Source: Sabulicella rubraurantiaca
GTDB lineage: Bacteria > Pseudomonadota > Alphaproteobacteria > Acetobacterales > Acetobacteraceae
Reading direction: 5' to 3'
Length of the DNA: 64,000 bases
Assembly (NCBI RefSeq): GCF_017355885.1
Contig: NZ_JAFEUU010000006.1
Location: 269,243-333,242, forward strand
The notes below the pieces were generated by a model, which worked only from the letters and a program-made list of their open reading frames with translations, ran no database searches and was not told the origin of the DNA. The translations under genes were made by a program, and so were the position numbers. Shown here piece after piece: positions 56,760 through 64,000 of the stretch; the stretch's first letter is position 1, and every line of letters starts with the position of its first letter.

Positions 56760-57961
56760 TGCGCGGAATTTCCTCCCTCCTCCTTGCGGCGCTGCTTCTC
56801 GCGGCGCCGGTGGCGGCGCAGACCGTCGCGCCATCGCCGGCCATGCCGACCGAGCGCCCGCATCCCGGCGCCTCGGACGTGCAGAGCGCCGCGCCGGGTG
56901 TCGGCGAGAGCCGCGGCGACGGTCAGCCCGCGCGCCAGAATCCGGAGACCGCCGACCCGCAGCGCCCGACGGGCACTGCGCCGGGCCCCGTGCCGCAGCA
57001 AGCGGCACCGACCCCGACGGCGCCCATCCCCGCGCCCCCGCCCATGACCGCGCGTGGTCCCTCGGCCGATGAGCTGGAACTGCAGCGCACCCTGCAGGGC
57101 GGCCGCATCGAGGGCCGCGTCACCATCCCGAACCAGGCGGCCGGCGTGCTGGTGCAGCCCGAAGGGCGGTCCTGGCGCCAGTTCCACAACGTCACCCTCA
57201 ACTGGGTGGGCGGCATCGCGGTCGGCGGGATGCTGCTGATCCTCGTTGCCTTCTTTCTTGTGCGCGGGCGCATGGTGATGACCGAGGGACGTTCGGGCCG
57301 CACCATCCAGCGCTTCAACGCGCTGGAGCGGGCGAACCACTGGATGGTCGCCTCCTCCTTCATCGTGCTCGGCCTGTCGGGGCTGAACATCACCTTCGGC
57401 CGCTACCTGCTGCTGCCGCTCATCGGGCCGGAGGCGTTCTACATCCTCGCCCAGTACGGCAAGATCGCGCACAATTTCCTGGCCTTCCCCTTCACCCTGG
57501 GCCTCATCGTGATGCTGCTGCTCTGGGTGCGGGACAACATCCCCGACCGGACCGACATCGAGTGGGTTAAGTCCTTCGGTGGGTTGTTCGGCGGCGCCCA
57601 TCCCCGGGCGGGGCGGTTCAACGCCGGCCAGAAGGTGGTGTTCTGGATCACGGTGCTGGGCGGCGGCCTCGTCGCGGCCTCGGGCTACTTCCTGATCTTC
57701 CCCTTCTGGGGTCCGCTCGACGTCAACGACATGCAGCTGGCGCACATCGTCCACAGCGTGCTGTCGGTGCTGATGGTCGCGGCGATGCTCGCGCATATCT
57801 ACATCGGCTCCATCGGCATGGAGGGCGCCTATGACGCCATGGGCTCCGGCCAAGTGGACCTGAACTGGGCGCGCGAGCATCACAGCCTCTGGGTCGAGGA
57901 TGAGATGGCCAAGGCCCGGCAGGTCGTGGCCCCCGCCGGGGCCCGCCCCGCGGGAGACTGA
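56759..57961 (+). CDS. fdhC: Formate dehydrogenase cytochrome b subunit
   Basis: 400 residues from an ATG overlapping the fdhB stop (TGATG). A signal peptide ends at VAAQ, then a Pro-rich periplasmic stretch of about 90 residues (up to PIPAPPPMTARGPS). The cytochrome b domain has four membrane helices at about 150-375. Likely heme ligands are in ERANHWMVASSF, KIAHNFLAFPF and QLAHIVHSVLS and AMLAHIYIGSIG. It passes electrons into the quinone pool. The mobB gene starts at the next base. Confidence 0.93.
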   Translation: MRGISSLLLAALLLAAPVAAQTVAPSPAMPTERPHPGASDVQSAAPGVGESRGDGQPARQNPETADPQRPTGTAPGPVPQQAAPTPTAPIPAPPPMTARGPSADELELQRTLQGGRIEGRVTIPNQAAGVLVQPEGRSWRQFHNVTLNWVGGIAVGGMLLILVAFFLVRGRMVMTEGRSGRTIQRFNALERANHWMVASSFIVLGLSGLNITFGRYLLLPLIGPEAFYILAQYGKIAHNFLAFPFTLGLIVMLLLWVRDNIPDRTDIEWVKSFGGLFGGAHPRAGRFNAGQKVVFWITVLGGGLVAASGYFLIFPFWGPLDVNDMQLAHIVHSVLSVLMVAAMLAHIYIGSIGMEGAYDAMGSGQVDLNWAREHHSLWVEDEMAKARQVVAPAGARPAGD

Positions 57962-58459
57962 ATGCGGCTGATCGGGCTTGCCGGCTGGAGCGGAGCCGGC
58001 AAGACCACCCTCCTGAAGCGTGTGATCCCCTGCCTGACCGGGCAGGGGATTTCCGTTTCAACGCTCAAGCACGCCCATCACGACTTCGACCTGGACCAGC
58101 CGGGCAAGGATTCGCACACCCATCGCGAGGCGGGGGCGCATCAGGTCCTCGTCGCCTCGGCCCGGCGCTGGGCGCTGATGACCGAGCTGCGCGGCGCGCC
58201 CGAGCCGCCCTTGGCGGAGTTGCTGCGACGACTGGACAAGGTGGACCTCGTGATCGTCGAGGGGTTCAAGCGCGACACCCACCCGAAGATCGAGGTGCAC
58301 CGTGCGGCCAACGGCAAGCCCTGGCTGCACCCGGACGACCCGCGCATCCTGGCCGTGGCCAGCGACGTGGTGCCGCCGCCCGGCGCGCCGCCGCATCTGC
58401 ACCTCGACGAGGTCGAGGCCATCGCGGACGCCATGCTTCGCCATGCGGAGCGTTTCTGA
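57962..58459 (+). CDS. mobB: Molybdopterin-guanine dinucleotide biosynthesis protein B
   Basis: 165 residues. P-loop LAGWSGAGKTTLLKRVIP; KHAHHDFDLDQPGKDSHTHREAGA is the MobB signature, and VIVEGFKRDTHPKIEVHR follows. A GTPase that supports attachment of GMP to the cofactor of the formate dehydrogenase encoded upstream. No gap after fdhC. Confidence 0.95.
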   Translation: MRLIGLAGWSGAGKTTLLKRVIPCLTGQGISVSTLKHAHHDFDLDQPGKDSHTHREAGAHQVLVASARRWALMTELRGAPEPPLAELLRRLDKVDLVIVEGFKRDTHPKIEVHRAANGKPWLHPDDPRILAVASDVVPPPGAPPHLHLDEVEAIADAMLRHAERF

Positions 58460-58462
58460 GCC

Positions 58463-59710
58463 ATGGCCCAGCTTTCGGATGACTGCTTCGCCTTTGGCGG
58501 CCCCCTTCTCGGCATCGAGGAGGCACAGACGCTCATCCTCCAGCGCGTCGCCCCGCTGGGCGGGGAGGAGGCGGTGCCGCTGGCGGAAGCCGCTGGACGC
58601 GTGCTGGCCCGGCCGCTCCTGGCGCGCACGCCGCTGCCGCCCTTCTTCAACTCCGCCGTGGATGGCTATGCCTTCCGCCATGCCGACCTGAACCCCGACG
58701 GCGAGACCCGCCTGCGCCTTGCCGGGCGCGTGGCGGCAGGGGAGGCGGCGTCTCCCCTCGCCCCCGGCACGGCCGCGCGCATCTTCACCGGCGCGCCCAT
58801 GCCGGAGGGCGCGGACACGGTGATGATGCAGGAGGATGCGCGCACGGAGGGCGAAGCGCTGCTGCTGCCACCCGGGCTCAAGCCCGGCAGCAACGCACGC
58901 CCGGCCGGGGAGGACATCGCGCAGGGCGCCGAGGCGCTGCCCGAGGGGAGCCGGCTGCGGGCGATGGAGATCGGCCTCGCCGCCGCGCTTGGTCACGCCA
59001 CGTTGCCGGTGCGGCCGAAGCTGCGCGTCGGCATCTTCTCCACGGGCGACGAGCTGGCGGAGCCGGGCGCCGCGCTCGGTCCAGCACAGACCTTCGACAG
59101 CAACCGCTTCACCCTGATGGCCCTCGCCGCGCGCCTGCCCTGCGCCGTGTCCGATCTCGGCATCCTGCCCGATGACCGCGACGCCACGGCGCGGGCGCTG
59201 CGCGACGCGGCGTCGCGGCATGACCTGCTCCTGTCCTCCGGCGGCGTTTCCACCGGAGAGGAGGACCATGTGCGCGCGGCGGTGGAAGCGGCTGGGCGGC
59301 TGGTCTTCTGGCGCCTGGCGCTGAAGCCGGGGCGCCCTGCGGCGATGGGCGTGGTGGATGGTACGCCCATGGTGGGGCTGCCGGGCAACCCGGTCGCGGC
59401 GGTGGTGACTTTCCTGCATCTCGCGCGGCCGCTAATCCTCCGGCTCGCCGGCGCACGGCCGGAAATCCTCCCCCGCTTCGCGGCCTCCTCGCGCTTCAGC
59501 TACCGCAAGAAGTCCGGTCGGCGGGAATATGTGCGGGTGGCGCTCCGTTCCGGCGAAGCCGGCCTTCAGGCGGAAAAATTCCCGCGCGAGGGGGCGGGGC
59601 TGCTGTCCTCGCTCACCCTCTCCGACGCCTTTGCCGAGTTGCAGGAGGGTGTGACGGAAGTCTCTCCCGGCGACGCATTGGCTGTGCTTCCCTTTTCCTC
59701 CCTGTTCTAG
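58463..59710 (+). CDS. moeA: Molybdopterin molybdotransferase
   Basis: 415 residues. It starts LSDDCFAFGG and has ARTPLPPFFNSAVDGYAFRH, IFTGAPMPEGADTVMMQEDA, STGDELAEPG, and LPGNPVAAVVTF. It inserts molybdate into the pterin. Together with mobB it supplies the cofactor for FdhA, so the operon carries its own maturation genes. Confidence 0.96.
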   Translation: MAQLSDDCFAFGGPLLGIEEAQTLILQRVAPLGGEEAVPLAEAAGRVLARPLLARTPLPPFFNSAVDGYAFRHADLNPDGETRLRLAGRVAAGEAASPLAPGTAARIFTGAPMPEGADTVMMQEDARTEGEALLLPPGLKPGSNARPAGEDIAQGAEALPEGSRLRAMEIGLAAALGHATLPVRPKLRVGIFSTGDELAEPGAALGPAQTFDSNRFTLMALAARLPCAVSDLGILPDDRDATARALRDAASRHDLLLSSGGVSTGEEDHVRAAVEAAGRLVFWRLALKPGRPAAMGVVDGTPMVGLPGNPVAAVVTFLHLARPLILRLAGARPEILPRFAASSRFSYRKKSGRREYVRVALRSGEAGLQAEKFPREGAGLLSSLTLSDAFAELQEGVTEVSPGDALAVLPFSSLF

Positions 59711-59727
59711 AAAAGAGAGGAAGCGCC

Positions 59728-60465
59728 GTGACCGTCTCCGTCACGCGGGAGGGGGCGGTCCTGACGCTGCGCCTCGACCGCCCCGAGAAGAAGAACGCTC
59801 TCACCCAGGCCATGTACCGCGCCCTGTCGGAAGGGCTGCGCACGGCGGAGGCCGATCCGGAGGTGCGGGTCGTCCTGCTGGCCGGCGGCATGGATTTCAC
59901 CGCCGGCAACGACATCGCCGACTTCGCCGCCCGCAAGGAGGAAGGGCCGAGCGAGGCCTTTCACTTCCTGGAGACGCTGGTCGGCTTCGCGAAGCCAGTC
60001 GTAGCGGCGGTGCGTGGCCATGCGGTCGGCATCGGCACGACGCTTCTGCTGCATTGCGACGTGGTGGTGGCCTCCGAGGCCGCGCGGCTGATGATGCCCT
60101 TCACCAAGCTCGGGCTGGTACCGGAGGCCGGGTCCTCCATGCTGCTGGCACGGCGCGTCGGTGCGGCGCGGGCGCGCTGGTGGCTGCTTTCCGGCACCCC
60201 GATCAGCGGTCATGAGGCGGCGGAGGCCGGCCTCGTCACCCGCGCCGTGCCGGACGATGCGGTGGAGGAGGAGGCGCGTGCCGTCGCACAGCTCCTGGCC
60301 GCCCTGCCGCCTGGCTCTATGGCGGAAACCAAGCGCCTCGTCCTCGCGGCGGAGAAGGAAGCGCTGGAGACGGCGATGCGGGCCGAGCGGGAAAGCTTCG
60401 GCCGCATGCTACGCGGCGAGGAGGCGCAGGCGATCTTCCGGGAGTTCCTCAACCGTTCGGGGTGA
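59728..60465 (+). CDS. Enoyl-CoA hydratase/isomerase family protein
   Basis: 245 residues from a GTG with GAGAGGAAG upstream. Crotonase fold: VLTLRLDRPEKKNALTQAMY, oxyanion region LLAGGMDFTAGNDIADF, GHAVGIGTTLLLHCDVV, and GLVPEAGSSMLLARRVG with a catalytic-type Glu. It acts on an acyl-CoA; the precise substrate is unknown. It follows moeA by 17 bp but is probably outside its function. The end overlaps the next convergent gene by 17 bp. Confidence 0.9.
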   Translation: MTVSVTREGAVLTLRLDRPEKKNALTQAMYRALSEGLRTAEADPEVRVVLLAGGMDFTAGNDIADFAARKEEGPSEAFHFLETLVGFAKPVVAAVRGHAVGIGTTLLLHCDVVVASEAARLMMPFTKLGLVPEAGSSMLLARRVGAARARWWLLSGTPISGHEAAEAGLVTRAVPDDAVEEEARAVAQLLAALPPGSMAETKRLVLAAEKEALETAMRAERESFGRMLRGEEAQAIFREFLNRSG

Positions 60466-61429
60466 TCACCACCCGCCCGGCGGAGCGGCGCGAGGCGACC
60501 TCCTCCATCGCCTCGCGGAACTGCTCCAGCGGGTAGCGCGCATGGATCTCGGGGCGCAGCTTGCCCTCCGCCCACCAGCCGCAGAGCCGGTCCCACAGGG
60601 CGCGGGCGCGCGGGGCGTGAAGCTGGCGGTTGTCGCCCGGCGACCAGCCGACATAGGTGCCCCAGTTCAGCCCGGCGACGCCGATATTCTTCAGCAGCAG
60701 GATATTGGCCGTGACGGTCGGGATGCCGCCAGCGGCGTAGCCCACCGTCACCAGCGTGCCGCCATCGCCCAGGCAGCGCAGCGAGTCCTCGAACGTGTCG
60801 CCGCCCAGCACGTCGAGCACGCAATGCACGCCCTCCGTCGCCTCGCGAACCGCGTCGCGGAAGGGCAGGGCGCTGTCCAGCACCAAATCGGCCCCACGCT
60901 CATGCAGCATGGCGTGCTTGGCCGCGGCCGCGCGCGCGACGACGCGGCAGCCCAGGGCCTTCGCCACCTCCACCCCCGCAAGGCCGACGCCGCCCGCCGC
61001 GCCATGCACCAGCACCCAGTCGCCGGGCTGCACCTTGCCGCGCCAGATCAGCGCCGAGGCGGCGGTGGGGTAGGAGATAGGCATGGCCACCCCGGCCATC
61101 GGGTCGGGCACGCCCTTGGGGATGGGGATGCAGTGGATAGCGTCCACCACCGCCTCCTGCGCCATTGCGCCCCAATCCAGCACGGCAAAGACGCGCGTCC
61201 CCGCGGGGAGGGGGCCTTCCAGCACCGTGCCCACCGCCTCCGTGCCCGGGGTGAAGGGCAAGGGCGGCTTGCGCTGGTACTTGCCCGCGACGACCAGCTG
61301 CGAGGCGAAGGACACGCCCGCCGCCTCTACCTTCAGCCGCACCGCGCCCTCGCGCAGCGGAGGCGGCGGGATGTCGCGCAGCTCCAGCTCGTTCCAGGAG
61401 CGCCAGGAGGGACAGACCAGGGCCTTCAT
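60449..61429 (-). CDS. NADPH:quinone oxidoreductase (zinc-independent MDR)
   Basis: 326 residues. It begins MKALVCPSWRSWNELELRDIP, then VSFASQLVVAGKYQRKPPLPFTPGTEAVG. The nucleotide fold is VLVHGAAGGVGLAGVEVAKALG. Structural zinc cysteines are absent, as in quinone oxidoreductases. It is coupled to the Bug gene upstream by a 4-bp overlap. Confidence 0.92.
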   Translation of the reverse strand: MKALVCPSWRSWNELELRDIPPPPLREGAVRLKVEAAGVSFASQLVVAGKYQRKPPLPFTPGTEAVGTVLEGPLPAGTRVFAVLDWGAMAQEAVVDAIHCIPIPKGVPDPMAGVAMPISYPTAASALIWRGKVQPGDWVLVHGAAGGVGLAGVEVAKALGCRVVARAAAAKHAMLHERGADLVLDSALPFRDAVREATEGVHCVLDVLGGDTFEDSLRCLGDGGTLVTVGYAAGGIPTVTANILLLKNIGVAGLNWGTYVGWSPGDNRQLHAPRARALWDRLCGWWAEGKLRPEIHARYPLEQFREAMEEVASRRSAGRVVITPNG

Positions 61430-62376
61430 TCGGCGCGGATCCCCGCGTCGCGCACCAACTGGCCCCAGCGATCGGACTCGCTGCGGACGAAGCGGGCATA
61501 CTCCGCCGGCTCGGACAGGATTGGGATGGCGCCCATGGCGGCGAGGCGGCCTGAAGCCTCGGGCTGCGTCATGCCCTGGGCCAGCACGTCGCGCATCCGC
61601 TTCGCCACCGCCTCGGGCAGGCGTGGCGGACCCCAGAGCCCGTACCAGGTGGCGATCTCATAGCCGGGCACGCCGGCTTCGGCGACGGTGGGCAGGTCCG
61701 GCGTTTCCGGCAGGCGCGAGGCGGTGGTGACCGCGATGGCGCGCAGCCGCCCCTCTCGCACATGCCCGGCGCTGCTGGCGAGGCTGTCGAACATCACATC
61801 CACCGTGCCGCCCAGCAGGTCGCTGAGGGCAGGGCCGGAGCCGCGATACGGCACGTGGGTGAGGTCCACCCGCGCCAGCAGCTTGAACAGTTCGCCGGCC
61901 AGATGCGGCGCACCGCCGATGGAGGAGGAGGCATAGGTGATCTGCCCCGGCCGTGCGCGTGCCGCCTCGATCAGCCCCGCGATGTCGCGAATGGGCGAAG
62001 CAGCGGGCACCACCGCCACGAGCGGCACCTTCACCAGCTCCGTCACCGGGGAGAAATCGGCCAAGGCGTCATAGGGGAGGTTCGGCTGGAGGTGCGGCAC
62101 GATGACGTGAGCGGAGGCGTTCACCATGAACACCGTTCCGTCCGGCGCAGCGCGCGCCACCTCCCCCGCGCCGATGGAGCCGCTGCCGCCGGCGCGGTTG
62201 TCCACCACGGTCGGGACCGGCATGGCAGCGGCAGCGACGCGGCCGACCAGGTCGGTCGGGCCACCGGGCGGATAGGGCACGACGAAGCGAATGGGTCGCG
62301 ACGGCCATTCCGCCGGCTGCGCCAAAACTGGCGTCGCCAGCGGCAGCAGCAGCGCCGCCCGTCTCGTGCTTCGCAT
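61426..62376 (-). CDS. Bug/TctC-type substrate-binding protein
   Basis: 316 residues. A signal peptide ends near PVLAQP (residues 1-20). The mature protein has WPSRPIRFVVPYPPGGPTDLVG, TYASSSIGGAPHLAGELFKLL, VPYRGSGPALSDLLGGTVDVMFD and the C-terminal YARFVRSESDRWGQLVRDAG. It binds an organic acid in the periplasm. It is transcribed with the quinone oxidoreductase and is divergent from a CoA transferase, which suggests one carboxylate or acyl-CoA pathway. Confidence 0.93.
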   Translation of the reverse strand: MRSTRRAALLLPLATPVLAQPAEWPSRPIRFVVPYPPGGPTDLVGRVAAAAMPVPTVVDNRAGGSGSIGAGEVARAAPDGTVFMVNASAHVIVPHLQPNLPYDALADFSPVTELVKVPLVAVVPAASPIRDIAGLIEAARARPGQITYASSSIGGAPHLAGELFKLLARVDLTHVPYRGSGPALSDLLGGTVDVMFDSLASSAGHVREGRLRAIAVTTASRLPETPDLPTVAEAGVPGYEIATWYGLWGPPRLPEAVAKRMRDVLAQGMTQPEASGRLAAMGAIPILSEPAEYARFVRSESDRWGQLVRDAGIRAE

Positions 62377-62437
62377 GGTCGTCCCTTCCCATCCGGTGGT
62401 TTTGCGGCACGATACCGGCGCAGGAGGACACGCGCCA

Positions 62438-63556
62438 ATGCCAGGACCCTATGAGGGGATTTTCGTCCTTGATGCCGCGCAGGGCATCGCCGGGCCGCAT
62501 TGCGGCCAGCTTCTCGCCCAGGCGGGCGCGCGGGTGATCAAGCTGGAGCCGCCCAAGGGCGACTGGTCGCGCGGACTGACCACGCGGGCCAATACGCACA
62601 GCGTCATGCATTCCTGCTTCAACCGGGGGAAGGAGGCGGTCGTGCTCGACCTCACGGACCCGCGCGACCAGGAAAGGGCGCGCAAGCTGGCGGCCAAGGC
62701 GGATGTGCTGATCGAGGCCTTCCGCCCCGGCGTGGCACAGCGGATCGGGCTAGGGCCAGAAGCGGCGAAGCCCGACGCTGTCTGCATCTCCGTCTCCGGC
62801 TTCGGCCAGGACGGGCCGCATCGCGAGCGCCCCTGCACGGATGGCGTCGCCCAGGCCTATAGCGGCCTCGTCGCCTGCAACGTGGGCGCGGACGGCATCC
62901 CACACCGGCTGAACACCCTGCCCGTGGACGTGTTCACCGGCCTTTCCGCCTTCGCCGCCTGCCAGACGGCCCTGGCAGAGCAGGCGCGCGACCGGCGCGA
63001 GGGCAATCCGCCCCGCCGCCGCCACCTGGACGTGTCGCTGATGCAGTCGGCGGCGGCCTTGCTGGTGCTGCCCATCGCGGAATCCGGAATGCTGGGCCGC
63101 ATGCCGGCCGAGCTGAACGTGCCCGCCGGCACCTACCAGGGCAGCGATGGCGCCTGGTTCATGATCGCCATGGTGCGCGAGGAGGAATGGGTGACCTTCT
63201 GCCGCGAGGCTGGTCTACCCGAACTGCCGGACGACCCGCGCTTCGTGTCCTTCGCCGAGCGTGCCCGCAACAAGCCCGCGCTGATGGAGATCCTGCGTCC
63301 GATCCTGCAGGGGCGGACGTCGGCGGAATGGGTGGCGCGTTTCCAGGCGGCGCGCCTTCTGTGCGACCGCGTCAACACGCCGCTGGACTTCCTGGCGGAC
63401 CCGCATGCGCAGGCCATGCGGGTGGCTCCGGTGATGGAGCAGCCTGGATTGGGCACCATGCCCATGGCTTCCATCCCTGGCATTGGGCCGTGGACGACGC
63501 CGGCCCCCGCCTTAGGCGAGCACACGGAGGCGATCTTGCGCGAGATCGAGGCGTAA
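62438..63556 (+). CDS. CaiB/BaiF-type (class III) CoA transferase
   Basis: 372 residues from the ATG at 62438 with AGGAGGA upstream. DAAQGIAGPHCGQLLAQAGARVIKLEPPKGDWSRG, then CFNRGKEAVVLDLTDPRDQE, VSGFGQDGP and DVSLMQSAAALL. A family III CoA transferase moves CoA between carboxylic acids. The acid is unknown. Divergent from the Bug gene; the two regions probably share control. Confidence 0.92.
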   Translation: MPGPYEGIFVLDAAQGIAGPHCGQLLAQAGARVIKLEPPKGDWSRGLTTRANTHSVMHSCFNRGKEAVVLDLTDPRDQERARKLAAKADVLIEAFRPGVAQRIGLGPEAAKPDAVCISVSGFGQDGPHRERPCTDGVAQAYSGLVACNVGADGIPHRLNTLPVDVFTGLSAFAACQTALAEQARDRREGNPPRRRHLDVSLMQSAAALLVLPIAESGMLGRMPAELNVPAGTYQGSDGAWFMIAMVREEEWVTFCREAGLPELPDDPRFVSFAERARNKPALMEILRPILQGRTSAEWVARFQAARLLCDRVNTPLDFLADPHAQAMRVAPVMEQPGLGTMPMASIPGIGPWTTPAPALGEHTEAILREIEA

Positions 63557-63863
63557 GGCGCACACTTACGATTCTCTCGTGATGGCAGGTCGTGGCCTGG
63601 GCCGTGGAAGCCTGCCCGGGAACTCGCACGACTGTTATGAGAAGCGCGGTCGCCAGCTCAACCCAAGAAAATGCCCAGCTATCATTGCGTCGGGGAAACT
63701 TACAAAATTGCATAGTTTATAAAAAGAGACTGCAGAACGAATTGATATTGCCAACAAAACCACTTTGGCATGGTTGTTGCCTTTCTCCGTCCGCAGCTCA
63801 TCCGGGAGAGCGGTTGCCATTTCCCGCCTGCGACAAGGGCTGCGCGATCAGGAGGAAGAATAA
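63557..63863. other. AT-rich intergenic region of 307 bp
   Basis: Between the CoA transferase and the last gene. No gene is convincing here. It is much richer in A and T than its surroundings (63700-63780 in particular) and holds a sigma54-like site and, just before the next ATG, the ribosome-binding site GGAGGAAG. AAACT and AGTTT (63696-63718 area) form a weak inverted repeat. Confidence 0.6.
63766..63781 (+). promoter_or_regulatory. Sigma54-like -24/-12 promoter of the terminal gene
   Basis: TGGCATGGTTGTTGCC fits TGGCAC-N5-TTGCW, with GG and GC exactly ten bases apart; the only differences are T for C at position 6 and the last base. It lies about 83 bp before the ATG at 63864. Confidence 0.6.
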
Positions 63864-64000
63864 ATGCGTGAATATTCGACTTGGCGCCGCTGGCTTCGCT
63901 CTGGCGTGGCCCTGTCCGCACTGGCGGGGCTTGGTTTCCTCGCTCTGCCGCAGGTTGCGGAAGCGGCGCCTATCCCCGCTGGCTACGTGTGCGCTGGTGC
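63864..64000 (+). CDS. Secreted protein, cut by the window end
   Basis: Starts MREYSTWRRWLRSG, then a hydrophobic stretch (ALSALAGLGFLALP) and a likely cleavage site after AEAAP; 45 residues are visible. GGAGGAAG lies at a good distance upstream. The C-terminus is outside, so whether it has a PEP-CTERM signal cannot be told. The AT-rich upstream region and sigma54-like promoter resemble those of the PEP-CTERM gene at 8987. Confidence 0.75.
   Translation, partial: MREYSTWRRWLRSGVALSALAGLGFLALPQVAEAAPIPAGYVCAG

Noticed and set aside
52170..57008. 1612-residue open frame antisense to torD-fdhA-fdhB
   Set aside because: It lies wholly over well-identified genes on the other strand. Long antisense frames are expected from the codon bias of GC-rich DNA. 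The translation is Arg/Gly/His/Val-rich and has no domain.

Overview
The window is very GC-rich and gene-dense, and nearly every protein reads as an aerobic alphaproteobacterium. The clues are an alphaproteobacterial-type atpHAGDC operon, a petPR-like MarR/OmpR pair, a periplasmic Cys-type formate dehydrogenase cluster, and tripartite tricarboxylate (Bug) binding proteins. The overall style suggests Acetobacteraceae (Roseomonas-like), but that placement is inference from gene content and composition. I saw no rRNA, tRNA, CRISPR array, prophage or insertion sequence.

Layout. 1-4206 (minus): MarR regulator, OmpR response regulator, EnvZ-like kinase, cytochrome oxidase subunit III and SURF1 (cut by the window start). 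4349-8810: ilvE; convergent fabD-GNAT-fabG; a TPR-methyltransferase. 8811-10321: an AT-richer island with a PEP-CTERM surface protein behind a sigma54-like promoter. 10366-18552: MFS pump, accA, aspC-GNAT-DinB, Mn catalase, SRPBCC protein, rph-rdgB and a small membrane protein. 18635-24175 (minus): a compact iron-uptake operon, sel1-TonB receptor-piuC-exbB-exbD-tonB, with Fur-like 7-1-7 boxes ahead of sel1 and ahead of the receptor.

24259-38413 is mixed housekeeping and unknowns: a zinc-type dehydrogenase with a lipid A-type acyltransferase, folE, an alpha/beta hydrolase, methyltransferases, a 32-residue ORF coupled to a beta-barrel protein, a Bug protein, gshA-rsmE, ubiA with a lysine-methyltransferase-like gene, a secreted protein built from 20-residue repeats, and a pair made of a DUF697-type GTPase and a membrane protein with a degenerate P-loop. 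38518-43579 is the F1 ATP synthase operon, interrupted between atpD and atpC by a run of hairpins that shares a 41-bp element with the ctaE-surf1 gap. A di-iron ferritin-like protein and a WecA/MraY-type transferase follow.

46463-59710 is a complete formate dehydrogenase locus: a divergent polyferredoxin; five accessory genes (lipoate/biotin-ligase-like, DUF6505-, DUF6352-, DUF3305- and DUF3306-like); a TorD chaperone fused to an N-terminal YdaS/Cro-type DNA-binding domain; a small Tat-targeted protein; fdhA (Cys at the active site), fdhB and fdhC; then mobB and moeA for the molybdenum cofactor. A perfect 10-1-10 palindrome lies 8 bp before the chaperone start, so a chaperone that also controls its own operon is the most interesting hypothesis here. 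The window ends with an acyl-CoA module (enoyl-CoA hydratase, quinone oxidoreductase, Bug protein, CaiB-type CoA transferase). The last gene is a truncated secreted protein behind a second, stronger sigma54-like promoter.
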